The translations under genes were made by a program, and so were the position numbers. The notes below the pieces were generated by a model. It had not been told where the DNA came from. It searched no databases and saw only the letters and a list, made by a program, of their open reading frames with translations. From Robiginitomaculum sp. (GTDB lineage Bacteria > Pseudomonadota > Alphaproteobacteria > Caulobacterales > Maricaulaceae), in contig NVWT02000002.1 in the NCBI GenBank assembly GCA_002733735.2, positions 176,921 to 182,211 of the forward strand: a stretch of 5,291 nt of DNA, in the 5' to 3' direction. This document shows positions 1-5,291 of the stretch, piece by piece (position 1 is the stretch's first letter; each line of letters begins with the position of its first letter).

Positions 1-353
1 TCAAAGTAAGTTTCTGTACTTCCTTCGCAACGGGCTAGAGCTTCACCGCCAACAGCTAATCGTGCTGGTGGGGTTGGGAATTGCCTAAATATAAACCGTA
101 CTTTTCCGGTATCAATATATTTAGCTTTCAATTCGGGGTAAATAGTTTGGTGAAATGCCGCACACGCGGGACAGGTCAAAGACGCATATTCGATAATAGT
201 CACTGGCGCATCGGGATTGCCAAGTGCGTGATCATCATCACGTTCTATTGCCGAGCGGCTGCTTGAGCTAGTATCTCCGCCGCAAGCAGCAAGGCCAATA
301 ACCATAGCAATAGTGGTTACTGATAATAATGTTCGTCTGGTAAAGTTTTTCAT
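1..353 (-). CDS. DsbA-family thiol:disulfide oxidoreductase lipoprotein, 3' end outside the window
   Basis: Only the first 117 codons are present; the gene continues past the left edge. The product looks like an exported thioredoxin-fold oxidoreductase that would make or shuffle disulfide bonds in envelope proteins. Visible features are a basic N-terminus (MKNFTRR), a hydrophobic stretch, a lipobox LAAC with Cys24, a Ser-rich linker (28-34), the typical DsbA entry GNPDAPVTIIEYAS (45-58), and a CPAC active site at residues 61-64 (Cys codons at 171-173 and 162-164). The following FRQFP segment also fits the DsbA/BdbD family. Two in-frame ATGs exist, at 359 and 353. I chose 353 because GGAG at 360-363 lies six bases upstream, whereas it abuts the other ATG. 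The gene sits 62 bp downstream of the dciA-like gene on the same strand, probably as an operon. Family members usually reach about 200 residues, so a bit over half is visible. The thioredoxin-fold assignment is firm; the lipoprotein call is likely; the partner proteins are unknown. Confidence 0.88.
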   Translation of the reverse strand, partial: MKNFTRRTLLSVTTIAMVIGLAACGGDTSSSSRSAIERDDDHALGNPDAPVTIIEYASLTCPACAAFHQTIYPELKAKYIDTGKVRFIFRQFPTPPARLAVGGEALARCEGSTETYF

Positions 354-359
354 TTTCAT

Positions 360-363
360 CTCC
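360..363 (-). promoter_or_regulatory. Shine-Dalgarno site of the DsbA-like gene
   Basis: On the minus strand this reads GGAG, followed by ATGAAA and then ATG. The six-base spacing suits the second ATG (353) and is too short for the first (359), so it decides the start. Confidence 0.6.
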
Positions 364-415
364 AATAGTTTATACATTCGCGATTCTTTGGGGGGCGCAA
401 GTTTATCATTGTAGT

Positions 416-973
416 TTAGGGCTTTTTGATAATACCAAGACCTAATTCTCTAAGTGCTTTTTTTAAGTTCGGATTTGTTATGTCTTTTAACTGTTCATCA
501 AGTGCGGTCAATTGCTTTGGGGTGAACCCTGCATTAATCTTTGATGATGTGGTTGGCAGGCAAGTCGCTTGTGCGTTGTTCCTGATTTTGCCTTGAATGA
601 CACGGATAGACTTTACTGTACCTCTTCCGGTGACCAAGTTTATTTTTTCCAACAATTGCGTTGATTGTGCTTGGATTAACATTGCCGAGCTGCCTTTGCT
701 GGTAATGGTCAAGGTTTGAGAGCCTTTTACGCCGGTTAATTTTTGTGGTGCGCATATATTTGCCAAGCGAGGGCCAACAATCTGCAACCAGTTTCGTTTT
801 AACTGGCTAACACCTGGCCCAAATTTTTTACCCATTGGCTTTAGTATGTTTCTAATGGCGCGGCTTGGTCGCGAGATGCTTCTTATAGGCGGCCTCGAAG
901 GACGAAGCATCAAGCGAGCTGCTTCGTCAATTGTTGGGGGCTTTTGCTTTGATGTGTTCTGATCGTGTGACAT
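416..973 (-). CDS. dciA: DciA-like (DUF721) replicative helicase loader
   Basis: A complete gene of 185 codons plus TAA. DciA proteins bind the replicative helicase DnaB and help load it onto DNA in bacteria that lack DnaC or DnaI. The DUF721 core spans about residues 40-127: an amphipathic RAIRNILKP start, the hallmark NWLQIVGPRLA (61-71, with Trp62), a P-x-KL turn (76-79), the LTITSKGSSAMLIQAQ strand-helix segment (88-103), LLEKIN (107-112) and VKSIRVIQG (120-128). The N-terminal 35 residues are basic and proline-rich and are probably disordered. The C-terminal tail (150-183) looks helical. The frame is open to a TTG at 991, but ATG at 973 is preferred; neither has a good Shine-Dalgarno, so the start is uncertain. 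It lies upstream of and codirectional with the DsbA-like gene, an arrangement typical of alphaproteobacteria. The family assignment rests on motif recognition and is fairly secure; the helicase-loader role is taken from the family. Confidence 0.82.
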   Translation of the reverse strand: MSHDQNTSKQKPPTIDEAARLMLRPSRPPIRSISRPSRAIRNILKPMGKKFGPGVSQLKRNWLQIVGPRLANICAPQKLTGVKGSQTLTITSKGSSAMLIQAQSTQLLEKINLVTGRGTVKSIRVIQGKIRNNAQATCLPTTSSKINAGFTPKQLTALDEQLKDITNPNLKKALRELGLGIIKKP

Positions 974-1013
974 GACAACATCATGAAGCAATCGGCTAAA
1001 TCTTGCAAATAGT

Positions 1014-1043
1014 TTGATTTATCTGCTCTTAATCGATTATAAG
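1014..1043 (+). promoter_or_regulatory. Candidate sigma70-type promoter for the metalloprotease gene
   Basis: TTGATT at 1014-1019 serves as a possible -35 and TATAAG at 1038-1043 as a possible -10 with an 18-base spacer (or TTATAA at 1037-1042 with 17). Transcription would begin near 1050, giving a leader of roughly 50 bases before ATG 1102. It is the best-spaced pair in the divergent gap, but is unproven. Confidence 0.35.
1036..1041 (-). promoter_or_regulatory. Candidate -10 box for the dciA-dsbA operon
   Basis: The minus strand reads TATAAT, an exact sigma70-type -10 box, about 60 bases upstream of the dciA-like start at 973. No convincing -35 hexamer stands 16-18 bases further upstream, so this is a consensus match only. 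It overlaps a plus-strand -10 candidate at 1038-1043. Confidence 0.3.
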
Positions 1044-1088
1044 TTGTGTCTGCGCTGATTTTATTATTTGGGCGTGTTTGTTTTTGAT

Positions 1089-1094
1089 AGGGAA
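1089..1094 (+). promoter_or_regulatory. Shine-Dalgarno site of the metalloprotease gene
   Basis: AGGGAA lies seven bases before ATG 1102. The frame is open further up to a TTG at 1078, but that codon lies upstream of this site, and starting at 1102 puts a clean signal peptide at the very N-terminus. The site therefore fixes the start at 1102. Confidence 0.65.
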
Positions 1095-1101
1095 TTTTGG
1101 C

Positions 1102-2616
1102 ATGCGGTTTCTAATGTTTTTAATCACCGGTTTTTTCTTGTTGTTATCACCACTAGATTCCGCTGTAGCCGAACGGTTGGAAATAAAATCAGAGAACTTT
1201 GTTTTAATTGGCGACATGCATCCCTCATCTGGCAAGGGTTTGCTAATTGATTTGGAGAGGTACAGGAATGCTATCATGTATTTAAATGGTATTCACTCTC
1301 TACCCGAGCCAATACCTGTGCGGATATTCGCAACCACAGGAGACAAAGATTTAAAAGAAATGTCTGGGATGGTTGGGATAGGCGGTGTTTATGTTTCGAA
1401 CATTGAGGGCCCCATATTTATGTTAAACGCCAAAGGTGGCTTTCGAAGTGGTCGCCATGGACGAAAGTATGCAATGCATGAATATGCTCACCATCTTGTT
1501 GCTGGCTATACCAACAATCACTTTCCTTTATGGTACAATGAAGGGTATGCAAATTACCTTGCTAGCTTTAAGCTAGGTAGACAAGGACGAGTAGTAATTG
1601 GTAGACTTGAGCAATATTATGCTTGGCCTCTGTCATCTGAGGAGTGGATGCCAGCTAAGAAAGTCTTCGGAGCAATCAACAGATATCCATTTGTTTTAAG
1701 TTCCCGAAAAAGAAACAGACTAAATTCAGGCGATATGTTTTACGCTCAGACCTGGTTGGCAGTTCATTATATTCAATCGCATCCTGAATATGTAAAAAAG
1801 CTGGAAAAATATATTAACTTGCTAAATTCCGAACGGCGTCCGGATGATGTGTTTGTAACGGCATTTGGACATTCAATGGAAGACTTTCAACTAAAATTAA
1901 AAGACTATTTTAAAAAAAATAAGTTCAAAATCTTCGCTATAAACCAAGAACCGTCTATTACTGAAGCTAGGCTTCAGGTTCGCTCGCTTTCAAGAGGGGA
2001 GTTTGCATTTCATAGAGCCGAAGCAATGCGCTACTATCGTGGATCTGCAATATCGACGCAGGAAATTATTGATCAATATAAAGTAGCAGCTAAAAGCATA
2101 GGTGAAACGCCATATATTCTTGCCGGTTTGGCAGAACTTGCTACGTGGCAAGATGATTTTGATTCCGCGAAAATTTATATAGATAAAGCTTTGGCTCAGG
2201 CTCCCAATGATGCCAAAGTCAATCATATGGCCGGAATGATAATCGTTTATAAGCTTGAAGACCAAAGTGTAGTTGTAAAACGGGGTGAAATTCTTCAAGC
2301 TCGAAGGCACTTGAAAAAAGCTATGATCAAGAACCATGACGATATTAGCGCACATTTTTATTATGCCAAGACTTTTGGATTGACCAATGATAACCCAAAT
2401 GCACAAGCGTTAGCCTCGGCTGCGACTGCTTTGGAGTATTACCGTGGAAATAGGTTCATCGATAGTAATTTAATGCTAGCTGATGTGCTAATTAGAGGTG
2501 GTGAAACAGAAATTGTAAGGCCGATAATAGAACAGGCGATAATATGGGGTCGAGATGGTGCGGCTGTTTCTAGGGCTATTGAGTTGCGAGAATACTTAAA
2601 CTCTAAGACACGGTAA
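1102..2616 (+). CDS. Exported HExxH zinc metalloprotease-like protein with C-terminal TPR-like repeats
   Basis: A 504-residue protein, complete. Residues 1-23 form a signal peptide with a long hydrophobic core and a probable AVA|ER cleavage site, so the mature protein should be periplasmic or outside the cell. The catalytic-type motif HEYAH (126-130, codons 1477-1491) is followed after 16 residues by Glu147 in WYNEGYANYL. HExxH plus a downstream Glu in NEG is the gluzincin zinc-site pattern seen in peptidase-MA-like proteins, so His126, His130 and Glu147 should bind zinc and Glu127 act as general base. The region before it (about 24-115) is a mixed strand-helix domain that I do not recognise by name. 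From about 330 to 485 the sequence is helical; residues 337-370 match a TPR well (LAGLAEL, then DDFDSA, then KALAQAP), and more degenerate repeats follow. Such repeats usually bind protein partners. It is transcribed divergently from the dciA-like gene. The substrate is unknown and no specific gene name is justified. Confidence 0.82.
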   Translation: MRFLMFLITGFFLLLSPLDSAVAERLEIKSENFVLIGDMHPSSGKGLLIDLERYRNAIMYLNGIHSLPEPIPVRIFATTGDKDLKEMSGMVGIGGVYVSNIEGPIFMLNAKGGFRSGRHGRKYAMHEYAHHLVAGYTNNHFPLWYNEGYANYLASFKLGRQGRVVIGRLEQYYAWPLSSEEWMPAKKVFGAINRYPFVLSSRKRNRLNSGDMFYAQTWLAVHYIQSHPEYVKKLEKYINLLNSERRPDDVFVTAFGHSMEDFQLKLKDYFKKNKFKIFAINQEPSITEARLQVRSLSRGEFAFHRAEAMRYYRGSAISTQEIIDQYKVAAKSIGETPYILAGLAELATWQDDFDSAKIYIDKALAQAPNDAKVNHMAGMIIVYKLEDQSVVVKRGEILQARRHLKKAMIKNHDDISAHFYYAKTFGLTNDNPNAQALASAATALEYYRGNRFIDSNLMLADVLIRGGETEIVRPIIEQAIIWGRDGAAVSRAIELREYLNSKTR

Positions 2617-2759
2617 ACAACTAATTTCCTGTTTGACCTTGACCAATGGGTGGTGTTTCATGCAGTAATGCTAATTAAGCAATTCCTTATATTCGAGGGT
2701 TTGTTATAAATAAACATAATATCCGTAAAAATTCGGACGCAATCGGGAGAATACTAAAT

Positions 2760-3269
2760 ATGCCAGAAACGGTCGAAGAAACCATTGGTAATGCCAAGAA
2801 AATGACGATCATTTGCACTAAAGGGTCATTGGATTGGGCGTATCCTCCTTTTATATTAGGCACGACAGCGGCTGCTATGGACGTTGAGGTTACGATGTTT
2901 TTTACTTTCTATGGTTTAGAGCTGTTGAAGGAAAAGCTGAACTTACAAGTAACACCATTGGGTAATCCGGCAATGTCTATGCCGATGGGCGGCATGCATA
3001 TGTCTATGCCAAATATTGTTGGCATGGTTCCGGGTGTGACGGCTGGTGCATCAATTATGATGAAAAATCTAATCAAGAAAAAAGGTGTGGCAAGCATAGA
3101 GGAATTGCGTGAGGCAGCGGTTTTGTCCGATGTTCGCATGATTGCCTGTCAGATGACTCTTGATTTGTTTGAGTTAGACAAAAAAGACATGATCGATGAA
3201 ATTGAAATTGGTGGAGCAGCGACTTGGATGGAAAGTGCGCTTCAATCTGATATAAACTTATACATGTAA
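2760..3269 (+). CDS. dsrE2: DsrE2-type protein (DsrE/DsrF/DrsH-like family)
   Basis: A complete 169-residue protein with no signal peptide. Members of this family are thought to accept or donate persulfide sulfur together with TusA in sulfur oxidation and related trafficking. Family marks are a first beta strand MTIICTKGSLDWAYPPF (15-31), the segment VTMFFTFYGLELL (44-56), KKKGVASIEELREAA (106-120), and the conserved cysteine in IACQMTLDLF (Cys130), followed by a GGAATWM motif (151-157). Cys19 is a second cysteine near the first strand. Residues 72-83 are unusually methionine-rich. The start ATG has GGGAGA at 2745-2750, about ten bases upstream. The 143-bp gap before it is AT-rich with -10-like runs near 2705-2720 but no good -35. 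The gene lies 18 bp upstream of tusA, so the two are almost certainly cotranscribed and functionally coupled. The family call is strong; the exact sulfur pathway is an inference. Confidence 0.85.
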   Translation: MPETVEETIGNAKKMTIICTKGSLDWAYPPFILGTTAAAMDVEVTMFFTFYGLELLKEKLNLQVTPLGNPAMSMPMGGMHMSMPNIVGMVPGVTAGASIMMKNLIKKKGVASIEELREAAVLSDVRMIACQMTLDLFELDKKDMIDEIEIGGAATWMESALQSDINLYM

Positions 3270-3287
3270 TTAGGAGAGCAACAAAAC

Positions 3288-3515
3288 ATGGCTGATGAAA
3301 CACTTGATGCAAAAGGCTTGAATTGTCCTTTGCCAATCCTAAAAGCGAAAAAATCACTAAAAGGAATGAGTGATGGGCAGACGCTAGAGGTTCTATCTAC
3401 AGACCCCGGCTCGATTGCTGATTTTCAAGCATTTTGCCGTACTACTGGAAACGAATTGTTGGAACACTCTGTCGATGGCGATATCTACAAGTTTCTCATC
3501 AAAAGAGTTGTTTAA
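3288..3515 (+). CDS. tusA: TusA-family sulfur carrier protein
   Basis: A complete 75-residue protein, the usual length for the TusA/SirA/YedF family. These small cytoplasmic proteins carry sulfur as a persulfide on one cysteine and hand it on for tRNA thiolation, molybdenum cofactor synthesis or sulfur oxidation. The N-terminal hallmark is LDAKGLNCPLPILKAKKSL (6-24), with the active Cys13 in the CPxP motif. The later parts also match: LEVLSTDPGSIADF (33-46), the FCRTTGNELLE helix (49-59, with Cys50) and a final strand YKFLIKR (67-73). AGGAGAG at 3272-3278 gives a strong ribosome site nine bases before the ATG. It sits directly behind the dsrE2-like gene, the pairing known from sulfur-metabolising bacteria, so a role as its sulfur partner is more likely than the housekeeping tRNA role, though the sequence alone cannot decide. 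No rhodanese gene, which often accompanies the pair, is visible in the window. Confidence 0.92.
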   Translation: MADETLDAKGLNCPLPILKAKKSLKGMSDGQTLEVLSTDPGSIADFQAFCRTTGNELLEHSVDGDIYKFLIKRVV

Positions 3516-3590
3516 GTAATCGATAATGACCAAATTTTAATTGGATCACATCAAGGAATTCATAAAAAAAACAGTAAATTCAAGTTTTAA

Positions 3591-3596
3591 TATAAT
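3591..3596 (+). promoter_or_regulatory. Candidate -10 box before the FadL-family gene
   Basis: A perfect TATAAT lies in the AT-rich 106-bp gap between tusA and the FadL-family gene. There is no recognisable -35 hexamer 16-18 bases upstream. If used, the leader would be only about 20 bases. The channel could then be expressed apart from dsrE2-tusA, or simply read through from them, since no terminator separates the genes. Confidence 0.3.
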
Positions 3597-3609
3597 CAAT
3601 CTAACTACC

Positions 3610-3617
3610 GGGGAGGG
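3610..3617 (+). promoter_or_regulatory. Strong Shine-Dalgarno site of the FadL-family gene
   Basis: GGGGAGGG ends four bases before ATG 3622, with the GGAG core six bases away. It fixes the start at 3622 rather than at the in-frame upstream TTG (3541) or the later ATG (3631). Confidence 0.65.
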
Positions 3618-3621
3618 TAAT

Positions 3622-4914
3622 ATGACTTTGATGCTTAAAAGAACAATACGTACCACATTTGTCAGTTTGCTGGCGGCAAGTGCATTAAGCGTGCCGGCAT
3701 TTGCAACTGAGGGATATTTTCAAAATGGCACTAGTGCTAGGTCGAAGGCCTTAGCTGGTGCTGGCGTTGCCGACACTCGTGATGCTGCTGGTGCAGGGAT
3801 CAATCCTGCAGGGTTGTTTCGCGCTGGCAATCAGCTTCAAATAGCACTATCTGCATTTAATCCTAATAGACAATTTACCGGCACTGGGCCAGGTTTCACT
3901 CCATCAGGGGTAATTAAATCTGGCGAGAACTGGTTTCCTGTACCCGGTTTGGCCTATTCAAGACAATTCAATGATAAATTCGCTTGGGGCATCGTGCTGA
4001 TTGCTAATGGTGGTATGAATACCTCTTATGCTCGGGATCTAGCAAACCCAGTTTGTGGAACAGGGCCATTCCCAGCTGCTACGGGCGTGTTTTGTGGCGC
4101 AGGAGCTGGTGTTGATCTAAACCAAATGTTTATCCAACCGACATTCGCTTATAAGCCTATGGAGGGTTTTTCCATTGGTGTCGCTCCGGTTTTAGCCGTG
4201 CAGAAATTTGAAGCTCGTGGCTTGGCTGCCTTTGGTGGAGCATCGGTTGATCCCGCAAATTTGACGGATAATGGTTCGGATTGGGGAACTGGTATTGGTG
4301 TGAAATTAGGCGTTGAAATTGATAGCGGTAGTGGCTTTCGTTTTGGAGCCTCGTATCAGCCGAAAATTATAATGGATCGGTTTACCAAATATCGTGGTTT
4401 ATTTGCTGAGGGCGGCAAATTTGACGTTCCATCAAATTGGCAAGTTGGCGTAGCTTTTGACATGGCAGAAGACATAACTGCGATGTTTGATATCAGGCAC
4501 GTCAGCTATTCCGGTGTTCCAGCTATTGGTAATTCTTCACGTACTCCAAATTTGTTTGGTAATTTTGGTGGCCCTGGGTTTGGCTGGAGCGATGTAACGT
4601 CGTATAAACTCGGCGTTGAATGGCGCAGAGATGAGTGGACTTGGCGCGGCGGGTATGCTCGCAATAACAACCCAATTGGCCCTGATGATGTAACGTTGAA
4701 CATTTTGGCTCCCGGTGTAACCACGAGCCATATTACCGGTGGTTTTTCGTATGCCGTTAATGAAGGGAATTCGTTTGATTTTGCTTTGATGTATGCGCCA
4801 AACAGCTCTGTTTCCGGTATTGAAGTCACACCGGGTGGCCCAAACCCTGGGCGTACTATTGAGTTGAGTATGAATCAGCTTGAGGTGACCGCAGGTTGGA
4901 CTTGGAACTTCTAA
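3622..4914 (+). CDS. FadL/TodX-family (OMPP1) outer-membrane transport protein
   Basis: A complete protein of 430 residues, normal for the family. FadL-type barrels take up hydrophobic molecules such as long-chain fatty acids or aromatic hydrocarbons through the outer membrane. A signal peptide covers residues 1-28 with likely cleavage AFA|TEG. The mature N-terminus, GYFQNGTSARSKALAGAGVA (31-50) followed by NPAG (61-64), is the FadL plug-region signature. The rest alternates amphipathic strands rich in Gly and aromatics, and the chain ends in WTWNF with a C-terminal Phe, the usual signal for barrel assembly. Cys145 and Cys158 sit in what should be an outer loop and could form a disulfide. The gene follows tusA by 106 bp on the same strand and ends just before a strong terminator, so it may be the last gene of the sulfur cluster. 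The substrate cannot be read from the sequence; a hydrophobic or sulfur-containing compound is a guess from context. Confidence 0.87.
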   Translation: MTLMLKRTIRTTFVSLLAASALSVPAFATEGYFQNGTSARSKALAGAGVADTRDAAGAGINPAGLFRAGNQLQIALSAFNPNRQFTGTGPGFTPSGVIKSGENWFPVPGLAYSRQFNDKFAWGIVLIANGGMNTSYARDLANPVCGTGPFPAATGVFCGAGAGVDLNQMFIQPTFAYKPMEGFSIGVAPVLAVQKFEARGLAAFGGASVDPANLTDNGSDWGTGIGVKLGVEIDSGSGFRFGASYQPKIIMDRFTKYRGLFAEGGKFDVPSNWQVGVAFDMAEDITAMFDIRHVSYSGVPAIGNSSRTPNLFGNFGGPGFGWSDVTSYKLGVEWRRDEWTWRGGYARNNNPIGPDDVTLNILAPGVTTSHITGGFSYAVNEGNSFDFALMYAPNSSVSGIEVTPGGPNPGRTIELSMNQLEVTAGWTWNF

Positions 4915-4944
4915 CTTTACTTAATTTTTATATTCCACTTATTG

Positions 4945-4977
4945 GCCTGTTCGAGTTTAACTCGAGCAGGCTTTTTT
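4945..4977 (+). terminator. Rho-independent terminator after the FadL-family gene
   Basis: An 11-bp stem (4945-4955 with 4961-4971, one G-T mismatch that pairs as G-U in RNA) closes a TTTAA loop and is followed by six T at 4972-4977. It starts 30 bp after the stop codon and should end the dsrE2-tusA-fadL transcript. Confidence 0.9.
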
Positions 4978-5146
4978 GTATGTTTTCAAAAGGATACTGA
5001 CATTGTTGTTGGTGATCACACAGTACAAATTATTTAATTTATTAAGTAAACCAAACGGATGTCTTTCACATTCTGAATTAAAATTGATGGTAAATACTTG
5101 TGTTCTGGTAGATAATTTTGCTAGTTAACTGGTCTGTTGATTTTGT

Positions 5147-5152
5147 GGGGTG
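5147..5152 (+). promoter_or_regulatory. Probable Shine-Dalgarno site of the right-edge gene
   Basis: GGGGTG lies five to seven bases before GTG 5158. The alternative ATG at 5185 has no purine-rich site in front of it, so the GTG start is favoured. Confidence 0.4.
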
Positions 5153-5157
5153 TCATA

Positions 5158-5291
5158 GTGACTGTTAGTTTTAAGTTTAGTACAATGAAGTTATGCTTAA
5201 TTGTAGCCTGTGGATTGTTGTTGTTGTCTCCTCCAGTATCAGCGAGCCAACCGCCTGATGCAGCCGAAGCGCAGCGTATGCGTCAAGTTTT
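5158..5291 (+). CDS. Exported protein of unknown function, 5' part only
   Basis: Only the first 44 codons are in the window. The start is a GTG with a G-rich site upstream; an in-frame ATG at 5185 is the alternative and would still leave an intact signal peptide. Residues 1-29 look like a Sec signal peptide: Lys6 and Lys11, the hydrophobic run LCLIVACGLLLLS (12-24), then PPVSA with likely cleavage after Ala29. The mature start, SQPPDAAEAQRMRQV, is hydrophilic and gives no family clue. A terminator separates the gene from the cluster before it, so it probably has its own promoter in 4978-5157. A poorly spaced pair, TTGATG at 5084 and TAGATA at 5109, is the best I can offer. I do not recognise the gene. 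Confidence 0.65.
   Translation, partial: MTVSFKFSTMKLCLIVACGLLLLSPPVSASQPPDAAEAQRMRQV

Noticed and set aside
81..266. Short plus-strand open frame
   Set aside because: It is antisense to the DsbA-like gene, which has a lipobox and CPAC motif; the plus-strand product resembles nothing and has no ribosome site.
1990..2406. 138-codon minus-strand open frame
   Set aside because: It lies entirely opposite the TPR-like part of the metalloprotease gene, which explains the sequence; no domain or start signal is visible.
2633..2644. Tandem TTGACC TTGACC as a -35 element or operator
   Set aside because: No -10-like hexamer stands 16-18 bases downstream of either copy, and two six-base copies are too short to call an operator.
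2722..2737. Small inverted repeat TCCG/CGGA before dsrE2
   Set aside because: Only four base pairs with an eight-base loop and no T-run; not a terminator or a recognisable riboswitch.
3073..3357. Minus-strand open frame across the dsrE2-tusA junction
   Set aside because: It opposes two recognisable genes and their ribosome site; its product has no family features.
4506..4829. Minus-strand open frames inside the FadL-family gene
   Set aside because: Two overlapping antisense frames in a barrel-coding region, with no motif or translation signal.
5158..5220. Possible lipobox (IVAC) in the right-edge protein
   Set aside because: The hydrophobic run continues for several residues after the cysteine and a better signal peptidase I site (VSA) follows, so a lipoprotein is unlikely.

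Overview
The window reads as chromosomal DNA of a moderately AT-rich Gram-negative bacterium, most likely an alphaproteobacterium. The main clue is the left end: a DciA/DUF721 gene followed on the same strand by a DsbA-type thiol oxidoreductase. This pair is characteristic of alphaproteobacteria, where it commonly lies between mutY and smc. Several products carry N-terminal signal peptides and one is an outer-membrane beta-barrel, so the cell has two membranes. The taxonomic call is an inference from synteny and protein style, not a measurement.

Layout. On the minus strand, positions 1-353 hold the N-terminal part of a DsbA-like lipoprotein that runs off the left edge, and 416-973 hold a complete DciA-like replicative helicase loader. 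Reading outward from 1102 on the plus strand, 1102-2616 encodes an exported HExxH metalloprotease with C-terminal TPR-like helices. The 128-bp divergent gap holds candidate promoters whose -10 boxes overlap on opposite strands. After a 143-bp gap comes a plus-strand cluster: a DsrE2-family protein (2760-3269), a TusA-family sulfur carrier (3288-3515) and a FadL-family outer-membrane channel (3622-4914). The cluster ends in a strong intrinsic terminator (4945-4977). A separate gene for an exported protein starts at 5158 and runs off the right edge.

How the genes may work together. TusA and DsrE proteins pass persulfide sulfur through conserved cysteines, and tusA-dsrE2 pairs are known from sulfur-metabolising bacteria. 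Having a FadL-type channel for hydrophobic compounds directly downstream suggests import of a hydrophobic or sulfur-containing substrate coupled to cytoplasmic sulfur transfer. This link rests on gene order only. The helicase loader and thiol oxidoreductase are housekeeping functions. The metalloprotease is a separate, uncharacterised periplasmic or surface protein. I saw no RNA genes, CRISPR arrays, insertion sequences or attachment sites.
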